Source: an uncultured Blautia sp. (GTDB taxonomy: Bacteria > Bacillota > Clostridia > Lachnospirales > Lachnospiraceae). Taken from it: DNA of 64,000 nucleotides. Shown here piece by piece: positions 7,802 through 16,540 of the stretch. Positions within the stretch are counted from its first letter, which is position 1; each line of letters opens with the position of its first letter. Below the pieces are notes generated by a model. That model worked only from the letters and a program-made list of their open reading frames with translations. It searched no databases and was not told where the DNA came from. Location: NCBI GenBank assembly GCA_937900135.1, contig CALCDJ010000034.1, forward strand, positions 1 through 64,000, read 5' to 3'. A program made the position numbers and the translations under genes.

Positions 7802-9283
7802 ATGAGAGCAAGTGGGGTTTTACTGCCGATTTCCAGTATTCCCTCAGAATACGGAATCGGATGTTTTTCAAAAGAAGCATATGGAATTGTAGATCAGCTG
7901 GTGGCAGCGGGACAGAAATACTGGCAGATCTTGCCTTTGGGACCAACGGGATATGGGGATTCTCCTTACCAGTCTTTTTCCACCTTTGCAGGAAATCCGT
8001 ATTTTATTGACCTGGAGGTGTTTATCCGGGAAGGACTTCTCACAGAGCAGGAATGCAGAAGCTGTGACTGGGGCGGAAGTGAAAGCTATGTGGATTATGA
8101 TAAGATGTATCAGTCTCGATTCCGTCTTCTTCGCATGGCCTTTGAACGATATGACTGCTCCAGAGATGAGGAATTTGGAAAGTTCGTGCGTACCAACGGT
8201 TACTGGCTGGAGGACTACTGTCTGTACATGGCCATCAAGAATGACCAGGGCGGAAAGGGCTGGTGTGACTGGCCGAAGGAATTAAAGGATCGTCATCCCG
8301 GAGCATTGAAGGAAGCAAGAGAACGCCTGTTTACAGAAATTCAGTTTTATCGTTTCCAGCAGTACTGGTTTAACAAACAGTGGTGCTGGCTGAAAACCTA
8401 TGCCAATAACAATGGCTTGAAAATTATTGGGGATGTGCCCATTTATGTGGCTTTTGACAGTGCAGATACCTGGTCGAATCCGCTGTTGTTCCAGTTTGAT
8501 GAAGAGAATCAGCCGCTGGCTGTGGCAGGCTGTCCTCCAGATGGCTTCTCAGCCACAGGACAGCTGTGGGGCAATCCCCTTTATAGCTGGGAATACCATC
8601 GCAACACAGAATATGCATGGTGGATTCAGCGGATGAATCACTGTATGGAATGGTATGACGTACTTCGGATCGATCATTTCCGTGGTTTTGACGAGTATTA
8701 TTCCATCCCTTACGGAGATGAGACAGCTGAGTTTGGCCATTGGGAAAAAGGACCGGGGCTGGAGTTGTTTAAGATCTTAAAGGAAAAGGTAGAGGATCTT
8801 CATGTGATCGCAGAGGATCTGGGCTTCTTAACTGAGAGTGTTCTGGAAATGGTGAAGGAAACCGGCTTCCCGGGAATGAAGGTGTTGCAGTTTGCCTTCG
8901 ACGGAAGTGAAGACAGTGCATATCTGCCGCACAAATACGATCACAACTGTGTGGTATATACGGGAACTCATGACAACGAAACCACCAGGGGATGGTTTGA
9001 GCGTCTGTACGGACATGATCTGGAATTTGCCCGCGCCTATACCAACTGTGAGGACAAGCCAGTGGAGGAATGTGTCTGGGCGATGATCCGCACAGCTTTT
9101 GCCAGTGTGGCAGATCTGGCCATTATTCCGGTTCAGGATTATCTGTGTCTTGGAAATGAGGCAAGAATGAATGCCCCGGCAAGTTTTGGAGAAAACTGGA
9201 AATGGCGATTAAGAAAAAATCAGTTTTCTGGTTCTTTAATTGAAAAAATACGAAAAATGACGAAATTATACGGCCGGATTTAG
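7802..9283 (+). CDS. malQ: 4-alpha-glucanotransferase (amylomaltase, GH77)
   Basis: 493 residues, a normal length for MalQ. It transfers alpha-1,4-glucan segments between maltodextrins in the cytoplasm. The start RASGVLLPISSIPSEYGIG is characteristic of the family. Catalytic motifs are present: the nucleophile region RIDHFRGFDEYY, the acid/base region VIAEDLG, and GTHDNET. I chose the ATG at 7802, because GGAGG ends 8 nt before it; an earlier ATG at 7760 has no binding site and gives a non-family extension. It has its own promoter and is followed after 12 bp by the ABC exporter genes, possibly by read-through. Confidence 0.95.
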   Translation: MRASGVLLPISSIPSEYGIGCFSKEAYGIVDQLVAAGQKYWQILPLGPTGYGDSPYQSFSTFAGNPYFIDLEVFIREGLLTEQECRSCDWGGSESYVDYDKMYQSRFRLLRMAFERYDCSRDEEFGKFVRTNGYWLEDYCLYMAIKNDQGGKGWCDWPKELKDRHPGALKEARERLFTEIQFYRFQQYWFNKQWCWLKTYANNNGLKIIGDVPIYVAFDSADTWSNPLLFQFDEENQPLAVAGCPPDGFSATGQLWGNPLYSWEYHRNTEYAWWIQRMNHCMEWYDVLRIDHFRGFDEYYSIPYGDETAEFGHWEKGPGLELFKILKEKVEDLHVIAEDLGFLTESVLEMVKETGFPGMKVLQFAFDGSEDSAYLPHKYDHNCVVYTGTHDNETTRGWFERLYGHDLEFARAYTNCEDKPVEECVWAMIRTAFASVADLAIIPVQDYLCLGNEARMNAPASFGENWKWRLRKNQFSGSLIEKIRKMTKLYGRI

Positions 9284-9295
9284 GAGCAAAAAAGA

Positions 9296-11029
9296 ATGAG
9301 GAAGTTATTGAAATATCTGAAGGGTTATGAAAAAGAGACCATTCTGGCGCCGCTGTTTAAAATGCTGGAGGCCAGTTTTGAACTGATCGTGCCTCTTGTG
9401 GTGGCGGGAATTGTGGACGTGGGCATTGCAAACAGGGATACGTCATATATCTGGCGGATGTGTCTGGTGATGATTCTTCTTGGCGTTATCGGGCTTGTCT
9501 GCTCCCTGACGGCTCAGTATTTTTCTGCAAAGGCGGCCATGGGCTTTAGCACAGCTCTTCGGAATGCTTTGTTCAGTCATATTGGCAAACTTTCATATGA
9601 GGAACTGGACCGTCTGGGGACGCCCACGCTGGTAACAAGAATCACCAGTGATGTGAATCAGGCTCAGACCGGGGTGAATCTGGTACTGCGGCTGTTTCTC
9701 CGCTCCCCGTTTATTGTTGCGGGCGCGGTAATCATGTCCTTTGTCATTAATGTACAGGTGGCCTGGATTTTTCTGGCGGCAGTACCTTTGATTTCTCTTG
9801 TGATCTATCTGATTATGAAATGGACGGTGCCTATTTATAAGAAGGTACAGAACTCTCTGGATCGGATTTCACAGATTACCAGAGAAAATCATGTGGGAGC
9901 CAGAGTGGTACGTGCCTTTGGAAGACAGAAGGAAGAAAATCAGGATTTTCAGGAGACCAATGAGCAGTATACGAAAATCCAGATTGCAGCAGGAAAAATT
10001 TCTGCTTTGTTAAACCCGGCTACCCTGGTAATTATGAATTTTGCCATCCTTGCCATTCTCTGGGTGGGGGGCAAACAGGTGAATAACGGGATTCTGACGC
10101 AGGGAGAAGTGGTTGCTCTGGTAAACTATATGTCACAGATCCTGCTGGCGCTGCTGGCTCTGGCCAATCTGATCGTGGCAGTAACAAAAGCAACGGCTTC
10201 CGCGCTTCGGCTCAACGAAGTGTTTGACACCGCGCCGGGAATGAGTGAGGAAGGAAACAAAAGGCAGGAACCTTATGCAGCTGCTCCCCGTGTGGAGTTT
10301 CAGGATGTGACCTTTACGTATGGAGGCACCAATACACCGGCGCTTTCCCACATTAGTTTTACCGCTATGCCAGGAGAAACCATTGGGATCATTGGAGGTA
10401 CCGGGTGTGGAAAATCCACGCTGGTGAATCTGATTCCAAGATTTTATGATGTCACAGAAGGATGTGTGAAGGTGGATGGCAATCCGGTAAGAGACTATCC
10501 TTTTGAACAACTGCGAAAAAAGGTGGGAATGGTACCTCAGCATGCAGTTTTGTTTAAGGGAACCATTGAGGATAACCTGAAATGGGAAAAAGAAGATGCA
10601 GGGCAGGAAGAGCTTACAAGAGCTCTCTCCATAGCCCAGGCAAAGGAATTTGTGGATAAGAAGCCAGAGAAGGAAAAATTCATGCTCAGCCAGGGCGGCT
10701 CCAATTTATCCGGCGGGCAGAAACAACGTCTTACCATTGCCAGGGCATTGGTGGGAGATCCGGAGATCCTTATTATGGATGACAGCGCTTCTGCTCTGGA
10801 CTTTGCTACGGATGCGGCGCTTCGTCGTGCCATTCGTGAGGAAACCAGGGATATGACAGTTTTTCTGGTGTCTCAGAGAGCGGCATCCATGAAACAGGCA
10901 GATAAGATTCTGGTTCTGGATGATGGGGAACTGGCAGGCATAGGCACCCATAAGGAATTGTTTGAGAACTGTGAGGTTTACCGGGAGATCTGCCTTTCTC
11001 AGTTATCAGAACAGGAGGTGAACCGCTGA
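9296..11029 (+). CDS. ABC exporter half-transporter A (degenerate ATP site half)
   Basis: 577 residues: six-helix ABC exporter domain (about 1-310) fused to an ATPase domain. Walker A is GGTGCGKST, the signature is LSGGQKQ and Walker B is ILIMDD. The residue after Walker B is Asp rather than the catalytic Glu, as in the TM287-type half of heterodimeric exporters. It pairs with the next gene, which overlaps it by the shared base 11029. Substrate unknown; such pairs export drugs, peptides or lipids. Confidence 0.92.
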   Translation: MRKLLKYLKGYEKETILAPLFKMLEASFELIVPLVVAGIVDVGIANRDTSYIWRMCLVMILLGVIGLVCSLTAQYFSAKAAMGFSTALRNALFSHIGKLSYEELDRLGTPTLVTRITSDVNQAQTGVNLVLRLFLRSPFIVAGAVIMSFVINVQVAWIFLAAVPLISLVIYLIMKWTVPIYKKVQNSLDRISQITRENHVGARVVRAFGRQKEENQDFQETNEQYTKIQIAAGKISALLNPATLVIMNFAILAILWVGGKQVNNGILTQGEVVALVNYMSQILLALLALANLIVAVTKATASALRLNEVFDTAPGMSEEGNKRQEPYAAAPRVEFQDVTFTYGGTNTPALSHISFTAMPGETIGIIGGTGCGKSTLVNLIPRFYDVTEGCVKVDGNPVRDYPFEQLRKKVGMVPQHAVLFKGTIEDNLKWEKEDAGQEELTRALSIAQAKEFVDKKPEKEKFMLSQGGSNLSGGQKQRLTIARALVGDPEILIMDDSASALDFATDAALRRAIREETRDMTVFLVSQRAASMKQADKILVLDDGELAGIGTHKELFENCEVYREICLSQLSEQEVNR

Positions 11030-12768
11030 TGCAGCATAAAGAGACATTAAAAAGAGTGTTCCGATTTATCCGTCCTTATCACGGGAGAATTGTGGGAATG
11101 CTTCTTCTCGCGGTGGTCACAGTGGCAGCTACCCTGTATACGCCAATTCTTATTGGAAAAGGGGTGGATACCATGCTGGGAGAAGGCAGGGTGCAGACAG
11201 AACTCCTTATTCAGATTCTTGTTAAGCTGGGAGCTGTGGTGGTGATCACTGCCGTTTCCCAGTGGCTGATGAATCTTCTTACCAATCAGGTAACCTACCG
11301 GGTGGTGGAGGATATCCGTTCCCAGGCCTTCCTTCATCTGCAGCAGGTGCCGATTTCCTACATGGACGCCAATCAGCCTGGAGATATTTTAAGCCGGATT
11401 GTAACGGATGTTACCCAGTTTTCAGACGGACTTCTCATGGGATTTACTCAGCTGTTTACTGGTGTGGTGACTATTTTGGGAACCATTGGTTTCATGTTGT
11501 CCATCAGTATCAAAATTTCAGTTCTTGTGATTGTTTTGACTCCGGTTTCCTTATTTGTGGCAGGGTTTATTGCCCGCAGAACCTTCCGGATGTTTCAGGA
11601 GCAGTCGGAGAAACGGGCGGAAATGACTTCGCTGGTGGAGGAACTGGTGGGAAATCAGAAGATCGTTCAGGCATTTTCCTATGAGAAGCGGGCCAGGGAA
11701 CGATTTGAAACCGTCAATGAGGAACTGCGGGTATGTGGAATCCGCGCTTTGTTTTTTTCCTCAATCACCAATCCTTCTACCAGATTTGTCAACGGACTGG
11801 TTTACACTGGAGTGGGAATCCTGGGGGCATTTACCGTTATGAGCGGAGGCATGTCTGTGGGACAGCTGACCAGCTTTTTGAACTATGCCAACCAGTATAC
11901 AAAGCCTTTTAATGAGATTTCCGGCGTGATAACAGAACTGGAAAATGCTCTGGCCTGTGCGAAACGGATCTTTGATTTTATGGATACTCCAGCAGAAGCG
12001 CCGGACCCGGAAAACGCCCTGGTTCTCACCAGACCCGATGGAAGGGTGGCAATGGAAAAGATTTCCTTTTCGTATCAGCCGGAGGTTCCCCTTCTTTCTG
12101 AGATATCCATTGATGTGAAGCCAGGACAGAGAATTGCCATTGTAGGTCCAACAGGCTGTGGAAAAACCACGATGATCAATTTGCTGATGAGATTTTATGA
12201 CGTACAGAAGGGAAAAATCCTGGTGAGCGGACACCCGGTTACAGAGATGACCAGAGACAGCCTTCGCCGGAATTTTGGTATGGTGCTTCAGGAAACCTGG
12301 TTAAAGGCAGGAACCATAAGAGAAAATATCGCTTATGGAAAGCCGGAGGCGACCATGGAGGAAATTGAGCAGGCAGCAAGGAAGGCTCATGCCCACAGCT
12401 TTATCAAACGAATGCCAAAGGGCTATGACACCGTGATCGCAGAGGACGGAGGAAATATTTCCCAGGGACAGAAACAGCTGCTCTGCATTGCCAGAGTGAT
12501 GTTGATGCATCCGGATATGCTGATTCTGGATGAGGCAACTTCATCCATTGATACCAGAACAGAAGTGAAGGTACAGAAAGCCTTTGAGGAACTTATGGAG
12601 GGAAGAACCAGCTTCATTGTAGCGCACCGGCTGTCAACCATTCAGGAGGCAGATCTGATCCTTGTGATGAAGGATGGAAATATCATTGAACAGGGTACTC
12701 ACGAAAAACTGTTGTCCCAGAAGGGATTTTATGCTAAACTTTATGAAAGTCAGTTTGCGGCATCGTAA
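11029..12768 (+). CDS. ABC exporter half-transporter B (canonical catalytic Glu)
   Basis: 579 residues, six-helix membrane domain plus ATPase domain. Walker A is GPTGCGKTT, the signature is the weak ISQGQKQ, and Walker B LLILDE carries the normal Glu, followed by ATSSID and the H-loop AHRLS. The poor signature here matches the Asp-for-Glu half site of the partner, so together they form one active and one degenerate ATP site, as known for heterodimeric exporters (TM287/288, BmrCD). The start overlaps the partner's stop (TGATG), with GGAGG just upstream, indicating translational coupling. Confidence 0.92.
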   Translation: MQHKETLKRVFRFIRPYHGRIVGMLLLAVVTVAATLYTPILIGKGVDTMLGEGRVQTELLIQILVKLGAVVVITAVSQWLMNLLTNQVTYRVVEDIRSQAFLHLQQVPISYMDANQPGDILSRIVTDVTQFSDGLLMGFTQLFTGVVTILGTIGFMLSISIKISVLVIVLTPVSLFVAGFIARRTFRMFQEQSEKRAEMTSLVEELVGNQKIVQAFSYEKRARERFETVNEELRVCGIRALFFSSITNPSTRFVNGLVYTGVGILGAFTVMSGGMSVGQLTSFLNYANQYTKPFNEISGVITELENALACAKRIFDFMDTPAEAPDPENALVLTRPDGRVAMEKISFSYQPEVPLLSEISIDVKPGQRIAIVGPTGCGKTTMINLLMRFYDVQKGKILVSGHPVTEMTRDSLRRNFGMVLQETWLKAGTIRENIAYGKPEATMEEIEQAARKAHAHSFIKRMPKGYDTVIAEDGGNISQGQKQLLCIARVMLMHPDMLILDEATSSIDTRTEVKVQKAFEELMEGRTSFIVAHRLSTIQEADLILVMKDGNIIEQGTHEKLLSQKGFYAKLYESQFAAS

Positions 12769-12789
12769 ACAGATGATCAGGAGGAAAAA

Positions 12790-13194
12790 ATGGAAGAACA
12801 GAAGAAAGAAGCTTCGGAGAACAATCCACAGAGCAGTCTCCCTACCAGAAGCTATGTGATGATGACCCTTGCAGGATGTTATCTTGTTTATACGGGATTT
12901 AGTCTTTGCAAAAGTGTTTTAAACGGTGAAGAGGGCGGCAATCTTGGATTTTTGCTTGCCGGCGCTGCGTTTCTGATCCTTGGTTGTGGAATGCTGTTTG
13001 TCAGCATCCGAAATACCATTCGGAAGAATAAGGCCAAAAAAGAACTGGAGGCTTCTATGGAACTGACAGAAAAGGAAGAACAGGAGCCAGTCCAGGAAGT
13101 TACAGAGGCAGAGAAACCGGATAACAGCACCATGAGTATTTCTCAGCGGGCACATCTGGTAGAAAGACTGGATGAAGAAGAAACAGCAGAATAA
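12790..13194 (+). CDS. small two-helix membrane protein, unknown function
   Basis: 134 residues. A polar N-terminus of about 20 residues is followed by two hydrophobic helices (about 25-41 and 54-72) joined by a Gly-rich turn, then a highly charged tail rich in Lys and Glu that ends in a RAHLVERLDEEE segment. AGGAGG lies 5 nt before the ATG. It follows the ABC exporter after 21 bp and is closed by a strong terminator, so it is the last gene of that transcript. I do not recognise the family. Confidence 0.75.
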   Translation: MEEQKKEASENNPQSSLPTRSYVMMTLAGCYLVYTGFSLCKSVLNGEEGGNLGFLLAGAAFLILGCGMLFVSIRNTIRKNKAKKELEASMELTEKEEQEPVQEVTEAEKPDNSTMSISQRAHLVERLDEEETAE

Positions 13195-13203
13195 AAAATG
13201 AAG

Positions 13204-13252
13204 AAACAGCACGTTCCAGAAGAATCGGTATTCCTGGAACGTGCTGTTTTTT
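13204..13252 (+). terminator. terminator of the ABC exporter transcript
   Basis: Stem AAACAGCACGTTCCAG / CTGGAACGTGCTGTTT with a 14-nt loop and a T6 run. It ends inside the stop codon of the convergent vanZ-like gene. Confidence 0.92.
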
Positions 13253-13766
13253 AGCGGCGTTTCTTTTTTTTCTGTTTTTTTCCGGGACTGTGCATGGTGG
13301 ACCAGCAAAATGCCTGAACCAGAAGAATTCCCACGAAGGAACCCACGCTGTCGAAGCCCACGTCCTTGATGGAAGGGCCACGGCCGGCCACAAAAGACTG
13401 ATGATATTCATCCAGTCCGGCAAAGGCCACACAGAAGATTCCAGCCAGAAGCATCAGCCAGATTCCCCGTACCCGGTATACATATAATGGAAAGGAAATG
13501 GCTACTGCAAGGAGAAAATACACGGTCATATGGGCGGCCTTGCGCACATAATAGTGAATGCCCTCTGCTTCGTAAGCCAGTTCTTCATAGCTTTTATTTT
13601 GTGCCAGAATCTCATTCTTCGTCTCCACAATCTGGTAACTGATCTTATAGCTTAAATCCCCGGACACCTCCCCGGTCTGGGCAGAAAATGAATAGATCAG
13701 ATACATCATGATCAGCGCCGGAAGAAAAGAAAAAGGTTTCAGCAATGCAATCAGTATCTTTTTCAT
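13251..13766 (-). CDS. VanZ-like family membrane protein
   Basis: 171 residues with a hydrophobic N-terminal helix and several further helices. The segments KAAHMTVYFLLA and FAGLDEYHQSFVAGRGPSIKDVGFDSVGS carry the conserved H, DE-HQ, R and D positions of VanZ-like proteins. VanZ gives low-level teicoplanin resistance in enterococci, but most chromosomal homologues have no known role. The ATG at 13766 has no ribosome binding site; instead a promoter (-10 at 13779-13774) sits so close that the transcript would start at or next to the ATG. The tail is very basic (GKKQKKKKRR). Confidence 0.85.
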   Translation of the reverse strand: MKKILIALLKPFSFLPALIMMYLIYSFSAQTGEVSGDLSYKISYQIVETKNEILAQNKSYEELAYEAEGIHYYVRKAAHMTVYFLLAVAISFPLYVYRVRGIWLMLLAGIFCVAFAGLDEYHQSFVAGRGPSIKDVGFDSVGSFVGILLVQAFCWSTMHSPGKKQKKKKRR

Positions 13767-13773
13767 GGGTTTC

Positions 13774-13802
13774 ACTATATCACGGGAATGGAAATCTGTA
13801 AA
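13774..13802 (-). promoter_or_regulatory. promoter placed directly on the vanZ-like start codon
   Basis: On the minus strand TTTACA (13802-13797), 17-bp spacer, TATAGT (13779-13774), then only GAAACCC before the ATG. This implies a leaderless mRNA (see findings). Confidence 0.6.
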
Positions 13803-13931
13803 GGGCAATCCTGGGAAAAAACAGTAGGCATTCCCTGGGAGATATGGTACAATCAAAGAAGCGATTTTTGCTGTGGTTCAGGAAGAAGCCTCAGCGGATT
13901 CAGGAAAACGATGGTGCAAAGGAGGAAATAT

Positions 13932-14780
13932 ATGAGCGTAGCAGATCATATTTTTATTGATATGTGTAAAGATATTCTGGAGAACGGAACCAGTACAGAA
14001 GGAGAAAAAGTCCGTCCGGTATGGGAGGATGGAACTCCGGCATATACCATTAAGAAATTTGGCGTGGTGAATCGGTACGATCTCCGTAAGGAATTTCCAG
14101 CCCTTACTTTAAGAAGAACGGCGTTAAAAAGCGCCATGGATGAAATTTTATGGATCTGGCAGAAAAAATCAAATAATATCCAGGATCTTCATAGCCATGT
14201 ATGGGACAGCTGGGCAGATGAAAGCGGTTCCATAGGAAAGGCATACGGTTATCAGATGCGTGTGAAACATCAGTATAAAGAAGGGATGATGGATCAGGTG
14301 GATCGGGTACTGTATGACCTGAAGAACAACCCTTACAGCCGCCGGATCATGACCAATATTTATGTACATCAGGATCTTCATGAAATGCATTTATATCCCT
14401 GCGCCTATTCCATGACTTTTAATGTGACAAAAGAGCCGGGAAAGGAGAAGCTGACTTTAAACGGAATCCTGAATCAGCGCTCTCAGGATATTCTGGCAGC
14501 GAATAACTGGAATGTCTGCCAGTATGCCATCCTTCTTATGATGTTTGCGCAGGTATGTGATATGGAGGCGGGAGAATTGTTGCATGTGATCGCGGACTGT
14601 CATATTTATGACCGCCATATTCCGGTGATCAGGGAACTGATCTCCAGAACACCGTATCCGGCGCCTGTGGTGAAACTGAACCCGGAAATCAAGGATTTTT
14701 ATGAATTTACCACAAAGGATCTGATTGTGGAAAATTATGAGACCTGGCCTCAGATCAAGAACATTCCCATCGCTATCTGA
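13932..14780 (+). CDS. thyA: thymidylate synthase, divergent ThyA subfamily
   Basis: 282 residues. Methylates dUMP to dTMP with methylene-tetrahydrofolate. The catalytic Cys157 lies in LYPCAYS; the usual ThyA motif is PCH, so the neighbouring His is Ala here. The dUMP-binding stretch NQRSQDILAANNWNV replaces the common YQRSxDxxLGxPFN, and DCHIYDRH matches the conserved D-H-Y block. So this is a real but divergent ThyA. GGAGG lies 6 nt before the ATG; a longer frame lacks a binding site. Followed after 37 bp by folA, which recycles the dihydrofolate it makes. Confidence 0.92.
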   Translation: MSVADHIFIDMCKDILENGTSTEGEKVRPVWEDGTPAYTIKKFGVVNRYDLRKEFPALTLRRTALKSAMDEILWIWQKKSNNIQDLHSHVWDSWADESGSIGKAYGYQMRVKHQYKEGMMDQVDRVLYDLKNNPYSRRIMTNIYVHQDLHEMHLYPCAYSMTFNVTKEPGKEKLTLNGILNQRSQDILAANNWNVCQYAILLMMFAQVCDMEAGELLHVIADCHIYDRHIPVIRELISRTPYPAPVVKLNPEIKDFYEFTTKDLIVENYETWPQIKNIPIAI

Positions 14781-14817
14781 GTGCAGGGGTGAAAAAGAGA
14801 GAAAAGAGGAAAAAACT

Positions 14818-15306
14818 ATGAATATTATTGTAGCAGCAGACAAAAACTGGGCCATCGGCAAAGACAACAAGCTGCTGGTAAGCATTCCGGCAGATATGAA
14901 AATGTTTCGTCAGGAAACCACCGGAAAGGTGGTGGTGATGGGAAGAAAGACCCTGGAGAGCTTCCCCAATGGGCTTCCGCTGAAAAACCGTACCAATATT
15001 GTGCTTACGGGAAATAAAAATTATAAGGTGAAAGACGCTGTTTTTGTACACTCGATTGAAGAACTTCTGGAAGAAATCAAAAAATATCCGTCAGAAGATG
15101 TGTACTGCATTGGTGGAGACAGTATTTATAAGCAGCTTCTTCCTTATTGCGATACGGCTCATGTGACAAAAATTGATTTTGCCTATGAGGCAGACAGCTA
15201 TTTTCCAAATTTGGATGAGATGGAGGACTGGACGATCACAGCCACCAGTGAAGAACAGACCTATTTTGATCTGGAATATCAGTTTGTACGTTATGAGCGG
15301 AAATAA
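14818..15306 (+). CDS. folA: dihydrofolate reductase
   Basis: 162 residues, the usual length. Reduces dihydrofolate to tetrahydrofolate with NADPH. Visible motifs are the N-terminal strand MNIIVAADKNWAIGKDNKLL, PADMKMFRQ (the folate-binding acidic residue is the Asp), VVMGRKTLESF for cofactor binding, and the IGGDSIYKQLLP nucleotide loop. AGAGGA precedes the ATG. thyA-folA is a common functional pair, ended here by a terminator shared with the convergent ilvE. Confidence 0.96.
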   Translation: MNIIVAADKNWAIGKDNKLLVSIPADMKMFRQETTGKVVVMGRKTLESFPNGLPLKNRTNIVLTGNKNYKVKDAVFVHSIEELLEEIKKYPSEDVYCIGGDSIYKQLLPYCDTAHVTKIDFAYEADSYFPNLDEMEDWTITATSEEQTYFDLEYQFVRYERK

Positions 15307-15318
15307 AAAATAAAGAAA

Positions 15319-15365
15319 CAGCCTCCATGCCAGAGTTTTCCGGTGTGGAGGCTGCTTTGTTTTTT
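15319..15365 (+). terminator. terminator after folA
   Basis: CAGCCTCCA pairs with TGGAGGCTG (extended by partial pairs), followed by CTTTGTTTTTT. It stands between folA and the convergent ilvE. Confidence 0.85.
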
Positions 15366-15382
15366 AGGAAGAAAACCGATAT

Positions 15383-16408
15383 TTATTCAATAACCTGAAG
15401 CCAGCCTTTTGGCGCTTCCAGGCGGCCCATCTGGATACCGGTGAGGGTTTCGTAGAGCTTTTTGGTCACAGGTCCCATTTCGGTCATGCCGCTGGGGAAA
15501 CAGATTTCTTTGCCGTGATCGACAATCTTTCCTACCGGAGAAATAACTGCAGCAGTACCGCAAAGTCCGCATTCTGCAAAGTCTTTTACCTCGTCCAGGT
15601 AAATTTCACGTTCTTCTGCTTCCAGACCCAGATATTCTTTGGCTACATAGATCAGGGAACGACGGGTGATGCTGGGAAGGATGCTGTCAGATTTTGGAGT
15701 TACGACTTTACCATCTTTGGTGACAAAGAGGAAGTTGGCGCCGCCGGTTTCTTCTACCTTGGTACGTGTCTGGGCATCCAGGTACATATTCTCATCATAT
15801 CCCTGGTTATGTGCATCTACAATGGCATGCATACTCATGGCATAATTCAGTCCGGCTTTGATGTGTCCGGTTCCATGGGGAGCAGCACGGTCAAAATCTG
15901 TGACACGGATGGTCAGAGGCTTTACGCCGCCTTTAAAGTAAGGGCCTACCGGAGTGGTGAAAACGCGGAACTGGTATTCATCTGCCGGCTTTACGCCAAT
16001 GACCGGGTTGGTTCCGAACATAAAGGGACGGATGTATAAGGTTGCGCCGGAGCCAAATGGTGGAACATAGGCGGCATTGGCTTTTACGGTGTCCACGATA
16101 GCCTGAATGAAGCGATCCTTGGGAAAAACAGGCATTTCCAGACGTTTTGCAGAGTTTTCCATACGTTCGGCATTCAGATCCGGACGGAAGGTCACAATAC
16201 GGCCATCCTCTGTAGTGTAGGCCTTCATGCCTTCAAATACAGTTTGTGCGTACTGAAGAACACCGGCACATTCATTGATGGTTACAGTGTCATCAGCAGT
16301 AAGAACGCCCTCATCCCAGGCGCCATTTTTAAAATTGGATACATAACGGTAATCAGTTTTTACATAGCCAAAACCAAGGTTGGCCCAGTCAATGTTCTTT
16401 TTTTCCAT
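15383..16408 (-). CDS. ilvE: branched-chain amino acid aminotransferase
   Basis: 341 residues, class IV PLP aminotransferase. Interconverts leucine, isoleucine and valine with their 2-oxo acids using 2-oxoglutarate/glutamate. Motifs: FEGMKAY near residue 60, RPFMFG, the PLP lysine region GHIKAGLNYA, and EETGGANFLFV further on, all typical of the eukaryote-like BCAT group of Firmicutes. GGGAGG lies 9 nt before the ATG. It stands alone between convergent folA and divergent xpaC, with its own promoter. Confidence 0.95.
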   Translation of the reverse strand: MEKKNIDWANLGFGYVKTDYRYVSNFKNGAWDEGVLTADDTVTINECAGVLQYAQTVFEGMKAYTTEDGRIVTFRPDLNAERMENSAKRLEMPVFPKDRFIQAIVDTVKANAAYVPPFGSGATLYIRPFMFGTNPVIGVKPADEYQFRVFTTPVGPYFKGGVKPLTIRVTDFDRAAPHGTGHIKAGLNYAMSMHAIVDAHNQGYDENMYLDAQTRTKVEETGGANFLFVTKDGKVVTPKSDSILPSITRRSLIYVAKEYLGLEAEEREIYLDEVKDFAECGLCGTAAVISPVGKIVDHGKEICFPSGMTEMGPVTKKLYETLTGIQMGRLEAPKGWLQVIE

Positions 16409-16445
16409 AATAATGTCCTCCCATCGGATAATTTATCTCTTTACC

Positions 16446-16474
16446 ATTGTAAAACTTTTGACTGCTAACTTCAA
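16446..16474 (-). promoter_or_regulatory. sigma-A promoter of ilvE
   Basis: On the minus strand TTGAAG (16474-16469), 17-bp spacer, TACAAT (16451-16446), 37 bp before the start codon. No good CodY box was found beside it. Confidence 0.65.
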
Positions 16475-16484
16475 CTAAAAATTA

Positions 16485-16513
16485 TTGTTTTTTGCAGGAT
16501 ACTTGGTTATAAT
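16485..16513 (+). promoter_or_regulatory. sigma-A promoter of xpaC-telA
   Basis: TTGTTT (16485-16490), 17-bp spacer, TATAAT (16508-16513), 27 bp before the start codon. Confidence 0.65.
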
Positions 16514-16540
16514 GATTATATTCATAAAGGAGAGGCAGAA

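Noticed and set aside
16409..16484. CodY box in the ilvE upstream region
   Set aside because: The best window (AATTTTTAGTTGAAG) differs from the consensus at five or more of 15 positions.
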